A stretch of 64,000 bases of DNA from Woeseiaceae bacterium (GCA_028280615.1 JANQLK010000045.1:29040-93039), one strand, 5' to 3'; shown: positions 37,452 to 52,201, numbered from the stretch's first letter. Translations and numbers: made by a program. The notes: generated by a model from the letters alone, not told the origin.

Positions 37452-38507
37452 ATGAGCGTTGAAGTCGCGAAACCGGAACCGAACGAGCGTGCCCAGCATC
37501 TGCTGCGTACGCTGATTCAACGTTACATCGAAGACGGCCATCCGGTCGGCTCGCGCACGCTGTCGCGGGACTCGGGTCTCGACCTCAGTCCGGCGACGAT
37601 TCGCAACGTGATGTCCGATCTCGAGGACATGGGGCTCGTCTCGGCGCCGCACACCTCGGCCGGGCGCGTGCCGACGCCACAGGGCTACCGGCTGTTCGTC
37701 GACACGCTGGTCAGGTACCGCGAGCCGCGTGGCGGGGACATGGCCCGGCTTCAGTCGCAGCTTGCCGGCACGGGCGACGACCCCGCGAGGCTCATCAATC
37801 AGGTCTCGATGATGCTGTCCGAAATAACCAGCCTTGCCGGCGTCGTGTCGATACCGCGCGGCCAGCACGCGACGCTCAGGCAAATCGAGTTCCTGCCGCT
37901 GTCGGACAATCGCATTCTCGCCATCCTCGTCATTAACGACCGCGAAGTTCAGAACCGGATTCTGCATACCGAGCGGGCCTACACGGCCTCGGAACTCGAG
38001 CAGGCGCAGAACTTCATCAACGCCCACTACGCCGGCTCGGAAATGCCGAGCGTGCGCGAGCGCCTGATCGCGGACCTCGACAAGCTTCGGGCCTCGATGA
38101 ACGAGGCGATGGTCGACATCATCGCCGTCGCGCACGCCGCGATGAACGATGGCGACGAGGAGGGGGGCGAGTACGTCATGGCCGGCGAGACCAAGCTCAT
38201 GGACTTTGCGGAGCTCTCGGACATCGAGAAGCTCAAGCGGCTGTTCGATGCTTTCTCGAGAAAGAGCCTGATTCTCGATCTGCTGGATCGGAGCATCGAC
38301 GCCGACGGGGTGCAGGTGTTTATCGGCGAGGAGTCCGGCTACGAGATCCTGGACGACTGCAGCATCGTCACCGCGCCGTACCAGGTTGATGAGGATGCCG
38401 TCGGCGTGCTGGGCGTGATCGGGCCGACCCGCATGGCCTACGATCGGGTGGTCCCGATCGTCGATCTCACGGCGCGCATGCTCAGATCCGCGTTGACCGG
38501 CCGCTGA
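37452..38507 (+). CDS. hrcA: Heat-inducible transcription repressor HrcA
   Basis: 351-residue repressor of CIRCE-controlled chaperone operons. N-terminal winged helix with RYIEDGHPVGSRTLS and LDLSPATIRNVMSDLEDMGL, then HTSAGRVPTPQGYRLFVD, the usual HrcA sequence, followed by a GAF-like dimerisation region. No CIRCE inverted repeat (TTAGCACTC-N9-GAGTGCTAA) is visible upstream of hrcA, grpE or dnaK here, so its target, perhaps groESL, must lie outside the window. It is divergent from nadK. Confidence 0.96.
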   Translation: MSVEVAKPEPNERAQHLLRTLIQRYIEDGHPVGSRTLSRDSGLDLSPATIRNVMSDLEDMGLVSAPHTSAGRVPTPQGYRLFVDTLVRYREPRGGDMARLQSQLAGTGDDPARLINQVSMMLSEITSLAGVVSIPRGQHATLRQIEFLPLSDNRILAILVINDREVQNRILHTERAYTASELEQAQNFINAHYAGSEMPSVRERLIADLDKLRASMNEAMVDIIAVAHAAMNDGDEEGGEYVMAGETKLMDFAELSDIEKLKRLFDAFSRKSLILDLLDRSIDADGVQVFIGEESGYEILDDCSIVTAPYQVDEDAVGVLGVIGPTRMAYDRVVPIVDLTARMLRSALTGR

Positions 38508-38528
38508 CGCCCCGCCGGCCCTCGCGGC

Positions 38529-38556
38529 CTTGATATTATCCGTGCGGACCCCAGAC
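38529..38556 (+). promoter_or_regulatory. Candidate sigma32 (heat-shock) promoter of grpE
   Basis: CTTGATA (38529-38535) and CCCCAGAC (38549-38556), 13 bases apart, fit the sigma32 consensus CTTGAAA-N13-17-CCCCATNT with few mismatches and lie 44 bases before the grpE start, after the hrcA stop. Confidence 0.7.
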
Positions 38557-38600
38557 TGCCCTGCAACCGCGGCAGGCGCCGCTTGACCCGGAGTACGTGA

Positions 38601-39185
38601 ATGAATGGCCAGGCCGAACGTCCTGAGGAGCAGGACGATGAGATCTTGACGAACGATGGCGACGACACCGAGACGGGTGCTGCGGGCGATGCCCCCGACG
38701 ACGCCGTGTCGGACGTCGAGGCGCGGCTCGAAGCCGCCGAATCCAAGGCAGCCGAGAACTGGGATCGTTATCTGCGCGCCGCCGCCGAACTCGACAACGT
38801 TCGCAAGCGCGCGGCGCGTGACGTCGAGGGCGCCCGCAAGTACGCCCTTGAGAACTTCAGCCGCGACCTGCTGGCGGTCTGCGACAGTCTCCAGATGGGC
38901 ATCGACGCGGCCGGCAAGAGCGACGACACGGCGGACGCGGATGCGTTGCTCGAGGGCAGCGTGGCGACGCTCAAGCTGCTGAACCAGACGCTCGAGCGCT
39001 TCGGCGTCGAGATGCTGGATCCCGCGGGCGAACCGTTCGACCCGGAATTCCACGAGGCGATGACGATGCAGCCGTCGGCCGACGCCGAGCCGGGATCGGT
39101 CCTGGCAGTCATCCAGAAGGGCTACACGCTGAACGGCCGATTGTTGCGGCCGGCACGCGTCGTGGTCGCGGCCGACCCCGCCTGA
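38601..39185 (+). CDS. grpE: Nucleotide exchange factor GrpE
   Basis: 194-residue co-chaperone that releases ADP from DnaK. Acidic, disordered N-terminus (about 1-35), a long dimerisation helix (about 38-90; RYLRAAAELDNVRKRAARDV is the family signature) and a beta domain ending with VIQKGYTLNGRLLRPARVVV, which contacts DnaK. It has its own heat-shock-type promoter and is separated from dnaK by a 377-base gap holding palindromic element B and a second sigma32-like promoter. Confidence 0.97.
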   Translation: MNGQAERPEEQDDEILTNDGDDTETGAAGDAPDDAVSDVEARLEAAESKAAENWDRYLRAAAELDNVRKRAARDVEGARKYALENFSRDLLAVCDSLQMGIDAAGKSDDTADADALLEGSVATLKLLNQTLERFGVEMLDPAGEPFDPEFHEAMTMQPSADAEPGSVLAVIQKGYTLNGRLLRPARVVVAADPA

Positions 39186-39196
39186 CGACTGGCCTG

Positions 39197-39460
39197 GTGG
39201 GCCGCTTGACAAATAAGGTAACGCTCAGCGGGCATGACCGTCGTCAGGGCAAGGCGGTCGGGTGCCGGCATAGCATCGCTATGGCGGCACGTGACCAACG
39301 CCGCACTGGCGACGGTCATGCCCGCCCTTCGGGTCTTTTCAGGGACACCGTCAACGGCGTTGCGATGCTTGACAAGGACCCGGCCATTGCCGGCGCACCG
39401 CGCCTTGTTGACAGCGTCCCTGAAAGGACTGAGTGTCACCTTATTTGTCAAGCGGCCCAC
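39197..39460. repeat. Compound palindromic MITE/REP-like element B
   Basis: A 264-base element with perfect 23-base terminal inverted repeats (39197-39219 and 39438-39460, beginning GTGGGCCGCTTGAC), continuing inward imperfectly for about seven more bases. Inside lie two nested palindromes: 39228-39324 (16-base perfect arms, with a second one-mismatch pair GTGCCGGCATAGC/GCTATGGCGGCAC around ATC... at 39262-39290) and 39336-39425 (arms TTTCAGGGAC/GTCCCTGAAA). It encodes no transposase. Together with the following dnaK promoter it fills the only gene-free gap of this operon. Its central hairpin matches that of element A. Confidence 0.88.
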
Positions 39461-39491
39461 AAGGTTCAGTGGCGGGCAGGGCGTTCATTTG

Positions 39492-39519
39492 CTTGAAATA
39501 AGTACCGCTGGCCCCACGT
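39492..39519 (+). promoter_or_regulatory. Candidate sigma32 (heat-shock) promoter of dnaK
   Basis: CTTGAAA (39492-39498, perfect -35) and CCCCACGT (39512-39519) with a 13-base spacer, 43 bases before the dnaK start and 31 bases after palindromic element B. This keeps dnaK under heat-shock control despite separation from grpE. Confidence 0.82.
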
Positions 39520-39562
39520 TTGAGCCAGTTATCGAATATGTACCATTTAGGGAGCGGAGCCA

Positions 39563-41494
39563 ATGGCTAAAGTAATCGGTATCGATCTGGGTACCACCAA
39601 CTCGTGCGTGGCCGTCATGGACGGCGACAGCGCCAAGGTCATAGAAAACTCGGAGGGCGATCGAACGACGCCGTCCATCGTCGCGTTCACCAAGGACGAC
39701 CAGGTGCTGGTTGGTCAGTCGGCAAAGCGCCAGGCCGTCACGAATCCGGAGAACACGCTGTTCGCCGTGAAGCGCCTGATCGGCCGTCGTTTCGAAGACG
39801 ACGTCGTGCAGCGCGACATCAAAATGGTGCCGTACAAGATTCTCGCGGCCGACAACGGCGACGCCTGGGTCGAGGCGAACGGCAACAAGCTCGCGCCGCC
39901 CGAGATCTCGGCGCGCGTGCTCATGAAGATGAAACAGACGGCCGAGGACTATCTGGGCGAGCCCGTCACAGAGGCGGTCGTTACGGTGCCGGCGTACTTC
40001 AATGACTCGCAGCGCCAGGCGACCAAGGACGCCGGTAAGATCGCGGGCCTCGACGTCAAGCGCATCATCAACGAGCCGACTGCGGCAGCCCTCGCTTACG
40101 GTATGGACAAGAAGCGCGGCGACAAGAAGATCGCCGTATTCGACCTGGGTGGCGGCACGTTCGACGTGTCGATCATCGAGATCGCCGAAGTGGACGGTGA
40201 GCACCAGTTCGAAGTGCTGGCGACCAACGGCGACACGTTCCTGGGTGGCGAGGACTTCGACCTGCGCATCATCGACTACCTCACGACCGAGTTCGAACAC
40301 GAGAGCGGTGTCGACATCTCGTCCGACCCGCTGGCAATGCAGCGCCTCAAGGAAGCGGCCGAGAAGGCCAAGATCGAGCTGAGCTCGCAGCAGCAGACCG
40401 AGGTCAACCTGCCGTACATCACGGCCGATGCCAGCGGTCCGAAGCACCTGAATATCAAGCTTACGCGCGCCAAGCTCGAGTCGCTCGTCGACGAACTCGT
40501 CGAACGGACGATGGGGCCTTGCAAGACCGCCCTGAACGACGCGGGCCTCAAGGTGAACGAGATCGACGACGTGATCCTGGTCGGCGGTCAGACGCGTATG
40601 CCCAAGGTTCAGGAAGTCGTGAAGAACTTCTTCGGCAAGGAGCCGCGCAAGGACGTCAACCCGGACGAAGCCGTCGCGATCGGCGCGGCGATCCAGGGCG
40701 GCGTGCTCGCCGGCGATGTCAAGGACGTGCTGCTGCTCGATGTCACGCCGCTGTCGCTCGGCATCGAGACGCTCGGTGGCGTCATGACCAAGCTGATCGA
40801 CAAGAACACGACGATTCCGGCCAACGCCGAGCAGGTGTTCTCGACCGCCGACGACAATCAGACGGCCGTGACCATTCACGTGCTGCAGGGTGAGCGCGAG
40901 CGGGCAGCCGACAACAAGTCGCTGGGCCGTTTCGATTTGGCGGACATTCCGCCGGCGCCGCGCGGACTGCCGCAGATCGAGGTCAAGTTCGACATCGACG
41001 CAAACGGTATCCTGAACGTTTCGGCGTCCGACAAAGCGACGGGCAAGAGCCAGAACATCGTCATCAAGGCCTCGAGCGGCCTGTCCGATGACGAGGTCGA
41101 GCGCATGGTCGCCGATGCCGAAAGCCATGCGGAGGAGGACCGCAAGTTCCGCGAGCTCGTCGATGTTCGCAACCAGGCCGATTCGCTGATTCACGCATCG
41201 GAGAAGACGCTGGCCGACCTCGGTGAGAAGGCGTCGGCCGAAGAGCGGATGGCCGTGGAAAATGCCGTTTCCGATCTCAAGAAGGCGCTCGAGTCCGACG
41301 ACAAGGCCGCGATCGAGGCCAAGTCGGCCGCGCTCGGCGAGGCGTCCGGCAGCCTTGCTCAGAAGCTGTACGCTGAGCAGCAGGCGGCGGAGGCCGGTGG
41401 CGACGGCGAGGCGTCCGGCTCGACGGCAGACGACGACGTCGTCGACGCCGAGTTCGAGGAGGTCGACAAGGACGACGAAAAGAAGGCCGGTTAA
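39563..41494 (+). CDS. dnaK: Chaperone DnaK (Hsp70)
   Basis: 643-residue ATP-dependent chaperone. N-terminal ATPase domain with [19 protein letters not shown], the phosphate loop [12 protein letters not shown] and [11 protein letters not shown]; substrate-binding domain with [15 protein letters not shown]; helical lid and an acidic C-terminus ([19 protein letters not shown]) of the usual EEVxK type. Length is standard. A well-placed sigma32-like promoter precedes it, and a hairpin follows 56 bases after the stop, before dnaJ. Confidence 0.99.
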   Translation: MAKVIGIDLGTTNSCVAVMDGDSAKVIENSEGDRTTPSIVAFTKDDQVLVGQSAKRQAVTNPENTLFAVKRLIGRRFEDDVVQRDIKMVPYKILAADNGDAWVEANGNKLAPPEISARVLMKMKQTAEDYLGEPVTEAVVTVPAYFNDSQRQATKDAGKIAGLDVKRIINEPTAAALAYGMDKKRGDKKIAVFDLGGGTFDVSIIEIAEVDGEHQFEVLATNGDTFLGGEDFDLRIIDYLTTEFEHESGVDISSDPLAMQRLKEAAEKAKIELSSQQQTEVNLPYITADASGPKHLNIKLTRAKLESLVDELVERTMGPCKTALNDAGLKVNEIDDVILVGGQTRMPKVQEVVKNFFGKEPRKDVNPDEAVAIGAAIQGGVLAGDVKDVLLLDVTPLSLGIETLGGVMTKLIDKNTTIPANAEQVFSTADDNQTAVTIHVLQGERERAADNKSLGRFDLADIPPAPRGLPQIEVKFDIDANGILNVSASDKATGKSQNIVIKASSGLSDDEVERMVADAESHAEEDRKFRELVDVRNQADSLIHASEKTLADLGEKASAEERMAVENAVSDLKKALESDDKAAIEAKSAALGEASGSLAQKLYAEQQAAEAGGDGEASGSTADDDVVDAEFEEVDKDDEKKAG

Positions 41495-41550
41495 ATCGAC
41501 CCCGACCACCGGGACGATCGCGTCGGTCTGGTAACAAGGTGACGTAACAT

Positions 41551-41579
41551 GGGGCGCCGGTTTCGGCGCCCCGTCTTTG
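41551..41579 (+). terminator. Terminator/attenuator hairpin between dnaK and dnaJ
   Basis: Perfect 9-base stem GGGGCGCCG-GTTT-CGGCGCCCC (41551-41572) followed by GTCTTTG. It sits between dnaK and dnaJ, only eight bases before the dnaJ ATG, so it may lower dnaJ expression relative to dnaK or stabilise the dnaK mRNA end. Confidence 0.75.
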
Positions 41580-41586
41580 AGGCAGC

Positions 41587-42726
41587 ATGGCTAAACGCGA
41601 CTACTATGACGTACTCGGCGTCTCCAGGAATGCGGAGGCGGCCGAGATCAAAAAGGCTTACCGGCGCCTTGCCATGAAGCATCATCCCGACCGCAACAAG
41701 GACGACGCGTCCGCGGCCGAGCGCTTCAAGGAGGCCAAGGAGGCTTACGAGGTCTTGAGCGACAGCGACAAGCGTGCCGCTTACGATCAGTACGGCCACG
41801 ATGGCCTGCGCAGCGGTCCCGGCGGACCGGGCGGCGGCTTCGGCGGCGCCGAGGGCTTCGCGGACATCTTCGGCGATGTCTTCGGCGACATCTTCGGCGG
41901 CGGCCGCGGGCGCGGCGGGCAGAGCCAGGTGTTTCGCGGCGCGGACTTGGGCTACGAGCTCAAGCTCGATCTCGAAACGGCCGTGAGCGGTGACTCCGTC
42001 ACGATTGACGTACCGACCCAGGTCACCTGCGAAAGCTGCGACGGCAGCGGCGCCAAAAAAGGCTCGTCGCCGACGACCTGCGGAACCTGCCAGGGCGCGG
42101 GGCAGGTGCGCATGCAACAGGGTTTCTTCTCGATCCAGCAGACCTGTCCCGCGTGTAAGGGCGCCGGCACGGTCATCGAGGATCCATGCCCCGACTGCCG
42201 CGGTCGCGGGCGGATTCACAAGACCCGCACGCTGTCCGTGAAGGTCCCGCCCGGCGTCGAGGACGGCGACAGGATTCGACTGTCCGGCGAGGGCGAGGCA
42301 GGGCGCAACGGCGGGCCGTCGGGCGACCTGTATGTCGAGATTCGGGTCAAGCCGCACAAGCTGTTCGAACGCGAAGGCGCCGATCTTTCCTGCGAGGTCC
42401 CGATCAGCTTCTCTACCGCCGCCCTGGGCGGCGAGGTTGAGCTGCCTACGCTCGACGGCCACGTCTCGCTCAAAGTGCCGGCCGGAACCCAGTCCGGCAA
42501 GGTGTTCAGGCTGCGCGGCAAGGGCGTCAGCACGGTCCGCGACCCGCGGGTCGGTGACCTGTTCGCGCGCGTCGCGGTCGAGACCCCGGTCAATCTGACC
42601 GGCGAGCAGAAGGACCTTTTGGGCAAGCTCGACAAATCGCTGCGTGAGGGTGGCGAACAGCACAGCCCGCGCGCGGGCGGCTGGCTGGAAACCGTCAAGC
42701 GGTTCTTCGAACGAATCAGCCAGTAG
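41587..42726 (+). CDS. dnaJ: Chaperone DnaJ (Hsp40)
   Basis: 379-residue co-chaperone. J domain (1-70) with [20 protein letters not shown] and the HPD motif (MKHHPDRNK), a Gly/Phe-rich linker ([20 protein letters not shown]), four CxxCxGxG-type zinc repeats ([32 protein letters not shown]) and two C-terminal substrate domains. GAGG four bases upstream of the ATG overlaps the tail of the hairpin. It follows dnaK and likely shares its heat-shock transcript through partial read-through. Confidence 0.98.
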   Translation: MAKRDYYDVLGVSRNAEAAEIKKAYRRLAMKHHPDRNKDDASAAERFKEAKEAYEVLSDSDKRAAYDQYGHDGLRSGPGGPGGGFGGAEGFADIFGDVFGDIFGGGRGRGGQSQVFRGADLGYELKLDLETAVSGDSVTIDVPTQVTCESCDGSGAKKGSSPTTCGTCQGAGQVRMQQGFFSIQQTCPACKGAGTVIEDPCPDCRGRGRIHKTRTLSVKVPPGVEDGDRIRLSGEGEAGRNGGPSGDLYVEIRVKPHKLFEREGADLSCEVPISFSTAALGGEVELPTLDGHVSLKVPAGTQSGKVFRLRGKGVSTVRDPRVGDLFARVAVETPVNLTGEQKDLLGKLDKSLREGGEQHSPRAGGWLETVKRFFERISQ

Positions 42727-42731
42727 CGCGC

Positions 42732-43424
42732 ATGTCGTCTGCCACCCGCATCGCCCGCATGGCCATCGCCGGCACGGGCCGCATGGCGATGGCTGTGGCC
42801 GCGGCGCTCGAGCGCGACGGCGACACCGAAGTAGCCGGGCACTGGTCGCGTGGCGGGGACCTGTCGGCGCTGCTTGCGAACGCCGACGTGCTGGTCGATT
42901 TCACACTTCCCGAAGCAACGACGGCCATCGCCGAGGCATGCGAGGACCGGCGCTGTCCGCTGGTCTGCGGCGTGACCGGACTCGATGCCGCGGGTGAGGC
43001 GGCGATCGAGCGTGCCGCGGCCGCGATCCCGGTGGTCTACGATCGCAACATGAGCGTCGGGATCGCCGCGCTGACGGCCGCGCTGCCCGAGCTCGCCGCC
43101 GCGCTGGGTCCGGGATACCGCGTGGCGATCTCGGAGACCCACCACGTGCATAAGAAAGACGCACCTTCGGGGACTGCGCTCAAGCTCGGCGAAGCGCTGA
43201 CCGCCGCGCTGCCCGACGTGTCGATCGACTACTCGAGCGAACGCCGCGGTGAGGTGCCGGGCGATCACGAGGTGTGCTTCGAGTCCGCGAGCGAGACCGT
43301 CCGGCTCGCGCACAGCGTGGTCACGCGGGACGTGTTCGCCGACGGCGCCGTCAGGGCCGCGCGCTGGGTGCTCGGCAGGGCGCCGGGCCGCTACGCGATG
43401 CGCGACGTCTTGTCGGCCGAGTAG
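42732..43424 (+). CDS. dapB: 4-hydroxy-tetrahydrodipicolinate reductase (compact form)
   Basis: NAD(P)H-dependent enzyme of lysine and diaminopimelate synthesis. 230 residues, about 40 shorter than E. coli DapB. The nucleotide-binding loop is AIAGTGRMAM, the substrate loop CGVTGLD, and the catalytic and DHDP-binding block is ETHHVHKKDAPSGTALKLGE (H137, H138, K142). Part of the C-terminal substrate domain (the RGGxxxG-type segment) is shortened. Five bases separate it from dnaJ. Compact DapB proteins occur in some gammaproteobacteria, so this is probably functional. Confidence 0.93.
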   Translation: MSSATRIARMAIAGTGRMAMAVAAALERDGDTEVAGHWSRGGDLSALLANADVLVDFTLPEATTAIAEACEDRRCPLVCGVTGLDAAGEAAIERAAAAIPVVYDRNMSVGIAALTAALPELAAALGPGYRVAISETHHVHKKDAPSGTALKLGEALTAALPDVSIDYSSERRGEVPGDHEVCFESASETVRLAHSVVTRDVFADGAVRAARWVLGRAPGRYAMRDVLSAE

Positions 43425-43554
43425 CGGTTAAGTAAACTACGCCGGATCGCGATGCGGTAGGCGAAACCACGAGCGGGAGGCGGCAGCCTTCCGCTTCGTT
43501 GTATCAGCCCCGGGCGAATGGCGATCTTGGTTGTTCGATTGACGAGGGTCGCCT

Positions 43555-44712
43555 TTGACTACACCAGCAATACTCGCACTCCAGGACGGCACCACGTTCG
43601 CCGGCACATCGGTCGGCGCCGATGGCCAGACGATCGGCGAAGTGGTCTTCAACACCGCCACGACGGGCTACCAGGAGATCCTGACCGACCCATCCTACTG
43701 CCGGCAAATCGTCACGCTCACCTACCCCCACATAGGCAATACCGGTACCAACAGCGAAGACATGGAGGCGTCGCGGATCCACGCGTCGGGCCTCATCGTT
43801 CGCGACAGCAGCGCCGTGACCTCGAACTGGCGTTCCGAGCGCACGCTCACCGAATTCCTGCGCCAGGGGAACACCGTCGCCATCGCCGACATCGATACCC
43901 GCAAGCTGACCCGGATCATCCGTGAGAAGGGCGCCCAGTCGGGCTGCATAATGACCGGCGACGCGGATCCGAACAAAGCCGTGGCGCACGCCGGTAAGTT
44001 CCCGGGCATTGCGGGCATGGACCTCGCCAAGTTCGTATCGACGAAGGAGCCGTATCAGTGGTGCCACGGCACGACCTTTGGCCGCACGCCGCGGGTCGTG
44101 AGCCGCCGCATTGCGCCGTACCACGTGGTCGCCTACGACTTTGGCATCAAGCGCAACATCCTGCGCATCCTCTCGGATCTCGACTGCCGGATGACCGTCG
44201 TGCCGGCATCGACGACCGCCGAGGAGGCGCTGTCGCATGCGCCGGACGGGATTTTTCTCTCCAATGGGCCCGGCGATCCGGAGCCCTGCGACTACGCGAT
44301 CACGGCCGTCAGGCAGCTGCTCGACACCGGGCTGCCGATGTTCGGCATCTGCCTCGGCCACCAGCTCCTCTCGCTGGCGCTCGGCGCCAAAACCGTCAAG
44401 ATGAAATTCGGTCATCACGGCGCCAACCACCCGGTGCAGGACCTGGGCAGCGGCAGGGTCATGATCACGAGCCAGAATCACGGCTTCGCCGTCGACGAGG
44501 AGTCGCTGCCCGACGGTGTCGTCGCGAGCCATCGCTCCCTGTTCGACGGCAGTCTGCAGGGCATCGAGGTCTCGGGCCGGCCCGTCTACAGCTTCCAGGG
44601 CCACCCCGAGGCGAGTCCGGGACCGCACGACATCCTGCACCTGTTCGAACGCTTCATCGTGCAGATGGATGAGAGCAAGCGCCGCGCACAGCGCGCGATA
44701 CTTTCTACATAA
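43555..44712 (+). CDS. carA: Carbamoyl-phosphate synthase small subunit
   Basis: 385-residue glutamine amidotransferase that feeds ammonia to CarB for arginine and pyrimidine synthesis. The class I GATase triad includes the nucleophile Cys in [15 protein letters not shown] and a His/Glu pair in [13 protein letters not shown]-terminal CarA domain with [20 protein letters not shown] and [10 protein letters not shown]. The start is TTG with GAGGG upstream. The 130-base gap after dapB has a small GGAGGC/GCCTTC hairpin but no clear attenuator. carB starts 12 bases downstream. Confidence 0.97.
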   Translation: MTTPAILALQDGTTFAGTSVGADGQTIGEVVFNTATTGYQEILTDPSYCRQIVTLTYPHIGNTGTNSEDMEASRIHASGLIVRDSSAVTSNWRSERTLTEFLRQGNTVAIADIDTRKLTRIIREKGAQSGCIMTGDADPNKAVAHAGKFPGIAGMDLAKFVSTKEPYQWCHGTTFGRTPRVVSRRIAPYHVVAYDFGIKRNILRILSDLDCRMTVVPASTTAEEALSHAPDGIFLSNGPGDPEPCDYAITAVRQLLDTGLPMFGICLGHQLLSLALGAKTVKMKFGHHGANHPVQDLGSGRVMITSQNHGFAVDEESLPDGVVASHRSLFDGSLQGIEVSGRPVYSFQGHPEASPGPHDILHLFERFIVQMDESKRRAQRAILST

Positions 44713-44724
44713 CACTTTAAGTAG

Positions 44725-47942
<3,218 letters not shown>

Positions 47943-47946
<4 letters not shown>

Positions 47947-48419
47947 ACAAGGTGCCTGTCACAGTGCGTGGGCACGAGCTGATGAAGGAGGAGCTTCAGC
48001 GGCTCAAACGGACCGACCGGCCCAACGTGATCCAGGCGATCGCGGAGGCGCGCGCCCACGGCGATCTCAAGGAAAACGCCGAGTACCACGCCGCCAAGGA
48101 GCAGCAGGGATTCATCGAGGGGCGCATCAAGGAACTCGAGGGGAAGCTGTCCAACCTCCAGGTCATCGACGTCACGGCGGTCGACGCCAAGGGCAAGATC
48201 ATCTTCGGCTGCACCGTGGAGCTGATTGACGAGAACTCCGGTGCGGAAACGGTCTACAAGATCGTCGGCGAGGACGAGGCCGACATCAAAACCGGGCTGA
48301 TTTCCTACACGTCTCCGATTGCCCGCGCGTTGATCGGCCGCAATGAAGGTGACGTCGTCAATTTCTCCGCGCCGGGGGGCGAGAAGCAGTTCGAAGTGGT
48401 CGAGGTTCGCTACGAATAG
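47943..48419 (+). CDS. greA: Transcription elongation factor GreA
   Basis: 158-residue factor that rescues backtracked RNA polymerase by stimulating transcript cleavage. N-terminal coiled coil with two acidic tip residues in [20 protein letters not shown], and a C-terminal FKBP-like domain with [21 protein letters not shown]. The ATG overlaps the carB stop (ATGA), so the two are coupled; the carAB-greA order is common in gammaproteobacteria. It converges with yhbY, three bases between stops. Confidence 0.97.
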
Positions 48420-48422
48420 CCT

Positions 48423-48722
48423 TCAGCCGCCTGGCAGGCTGATTTTCTTTTTCTCCGGATTCTCGCGATACAGGAGTGCGACGTTGCCGATACGCTGGAT
48501 CAGCGTGGCGCCCGACTCATCGCACAGGGAGCGAATCATCTCATCCCGGGCGTCCCGGTCGCCCACGCGGATTCGCACCTTGATCAGCTCATGGTGTTCG
48601 AGTGCCGCCGCGTATTCCGCCCGCACGCCTTCGGACAGGCCCGCGTCGCCGATCATGATCACGGGTTTGAACTCGTGGCCCAGGCCGCGCAGGTACTTCT
48701 TCTGTGATTCGCTCAGCATCAT
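48423..48722 (-). CDS. yhbY: CRM-domain RNA-binding protein YhbY (ribosome assembly)
   Basis: 99-residue CRM-domain protein associated with 50S subunit precursors. Landmarks: LSESQKKYLRGLGHEFKPVI, GLSEGVRAEYAAALEHHELI, and ATLIQRIGNVALLYRENP, all in the usual YhbY order. There are two consecutive ATG codons (48722 and 48719); the first is used. A much longer open frame upstream is antisense to rlmE. It is divergent from rlmE with 27 bases between, the standard arrangement. Confidence 0.94.
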   Translation of the reverse strand: MMLSESQKKYLRGLGHEFKPVIMIGDAGLSEGVRAEYAAALEHHELIKVRIRVGDRDARDEMIRSLCDESGATLIQRIGNVALLYRENPEKKKISLPGG

Positions 48723-48749
48723 TGGCCGGAGTGTATCAGGAGCGTCTGC

Positions 48750-49373
48750 ATGAGCGGCCCGAGACGCAGCGGCGGCAGCTGGAAGGACCGGCAGGAACGT
48801 GACCCGTACGTTCGCGCCGCGCGTGCCGCGGGCTGGCGCTCGCGTGCCGTCTTCAAGCTCGAGCAGATCGACAGGAAGGAGCGGCTGCTGTTTCCGGGCA
48901 TGCTCGTGGTCGACCTGGGCTCGGCGCCGGGAAGCTGGAGCCAATACGTCACCGAGACCCTCGACGGACGCTGCCAAATCGTCGCCGTCGACCTGCTGGA
49001 GATGGACAGTCTGCCGTCCGTGGACTTCATTCGAGGCGATTTTCGCGAAGACAGCGTCCTGGACGAGATCACGGCAGCGCTTGGCGACGCGCGCGCCGAT
49101 CTTGTAATGAGCGACATGGCGCCCAATATCAGCGGAAACCGGGCGATAGACCAGCCCCGGTCGATGTATCTCGTCGAACTGGCCCTGGACCTGTGCGAGC
49201 GGGTTCTCAAGCCGGGCGGCGACTTCGTCTGCAAGCTGTTTCAGGGCGAGGGCACGGACGCGTTCATTGCGCTGGCAAGGCAGCGTTTCGAGCGGGTTCG
49301 TGTCATAAAACCCAAGGCGTCCCGCGCCGGTAGCCGTGAGGTCTACTTGGTAGCGAGAAATCGGCAAATATAG
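48750..49373 (+). CDS. rlmE: 23S rRNA (uridine-2552 2'-O) methyltransferase RlmE
   Basis: 207-residue heat-shock-related methyltransferase (FtsJ/RrmJ) that modifies U2552 in 50S subunits. Signature AGWRSRAVFKLEQIDRK, SAM motif VVDLGSAPGSWSQYV, and the catalytic K-D-K-E set in D of VMSDMAPNISG, K of CKLFQGEG and E of GSREVYLVAR. Start ATG is preceded by AGGAG. It precedes ftsH by 70 bases on the same strand, as in E. coli. Confidence 0.97.
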   Translation: MSGPRRSGGSWKDRQERDPYVRAARAAGWRSRAVFKLEQIDRKERLLFPGMLVVDLGSAPGSWSQYVTETLDGRCQIVAVDLLEMDSLPSVDFIRGDFREDSVLDEITAALGDARADLVMSDMAPNISGNRAIDQPRSMYLVELALDLCERVLKPGGDFVCKLFQGEGTDAFIALARQRFERVRVIKPKASRAGSREVYLVARNRQI

Positions 49374-49443
49374 TACTGTCTTTGGGCTAGAAACCGTCTA
49401 AACGCGCGTCGCCTGGCCTGCCAATCAGCGTGGAATCCATATT

Positions 49444-51346
<1,903 letters not shown>

Positions 51347-51369
<23 letters not shown>

Positions 51370-52201
51370 GGAATCTCTTCTGCCCTGGCTGACGGCCGGC
51401 ACGCCGGCCGTCATGGGCATCCTTAACGTCACACCGGACTCGTTCTCCGACGGCGGCCGGTTTGCTCGCCGCGATTCGGCGCTGGCCAAGGCCGAGCAAA
51501 TGAGCCGCGACGGCGCCGCGATCATTGACGTCGGCGGCGAGTCGACGCGTCCCGGCGCGCAGGCCGTGGGTGCTGCCGAGGAAATCGATCGGGTCTTGCC
51601 GGTCATCGAGGCGCTCTGCCACGTGACCGACGTTCCGGTATCCATCGACACGAGCAAGGCAGAGGTCATGCGCGAGGCCGTCGCGGCCGGCGCGGCCATG
51701 ATCAACGACGTCCGCGCCCTGCGCGAAGAGGGCGCGCTCGAAGCGGCGGCCGGCTTGGGTCGACCCGTGTGCCTCATGCACATGCAGGGAGCGCCGCGCA
51801 CGATGCAGCGGGACCCCGCGTATCTCGACGTAGTTGCGGAAGTCATTGAGTTTCTCGAGGATCGGCGCGACGCGTGCGTGGCGGCCGGCATCGATGCCGC
51901 CGATATCGTCCTCGATCCGGGCTTCGGATTCGGCAAATCGGCCGCGCACAATGTCGAGTTGCTGGCAAATCTGCGACAATTGTCAGCTTTGGGCCAGCCG
52001 CTGCTCGCGGGCATGTCGAGGAAGTCGACGCTGGGCGTGCTCACCGGCCGCGAGGTCGACGAGCGTCTTCCCGCAAGCATCGCCGCCGCGGTCATAGCGG
52101 CACTGAACGGCGCGGACATCGTGCGAGTGCATGACGTGGCCGAGACGGTCGACGCGATGCGCATAGTAGCGGCGGTCAGGGAAACGGAAGCGAAACAATG
52201 A
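51347..52201 (+). CDS. folP: Dihydropteroate synthase
   Basis: Folate-pathway enzyme condensing pABA with dihydropterin pyrophosphate; the target of sulfonamides. TIM barrel with [42 protein letters not shown] and the SRKSTLG loop, all hallmarks. The start is a GTG inside the end of ftsH (23-base overlap, weak ribosome-binding site); no nearer ATG precedes the conserved core, so I keep it with some doubt (284 residues). The stop overlaps glmM by four bases. Confidence 0.95.

Noticed and set aside
39485..41509. Long open frame (674 codons) antisense to dnaK
   Set aside because: Shadow of dnaK caused by high GC at third codon positions; no domain or ribosome-binding site.
43425..43554. Possible pyrimidine/arginine attenuator before carA
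   Set aside because: Only a six-pair hairpin without T-run and no leader peptide with suggestive codons was seen.
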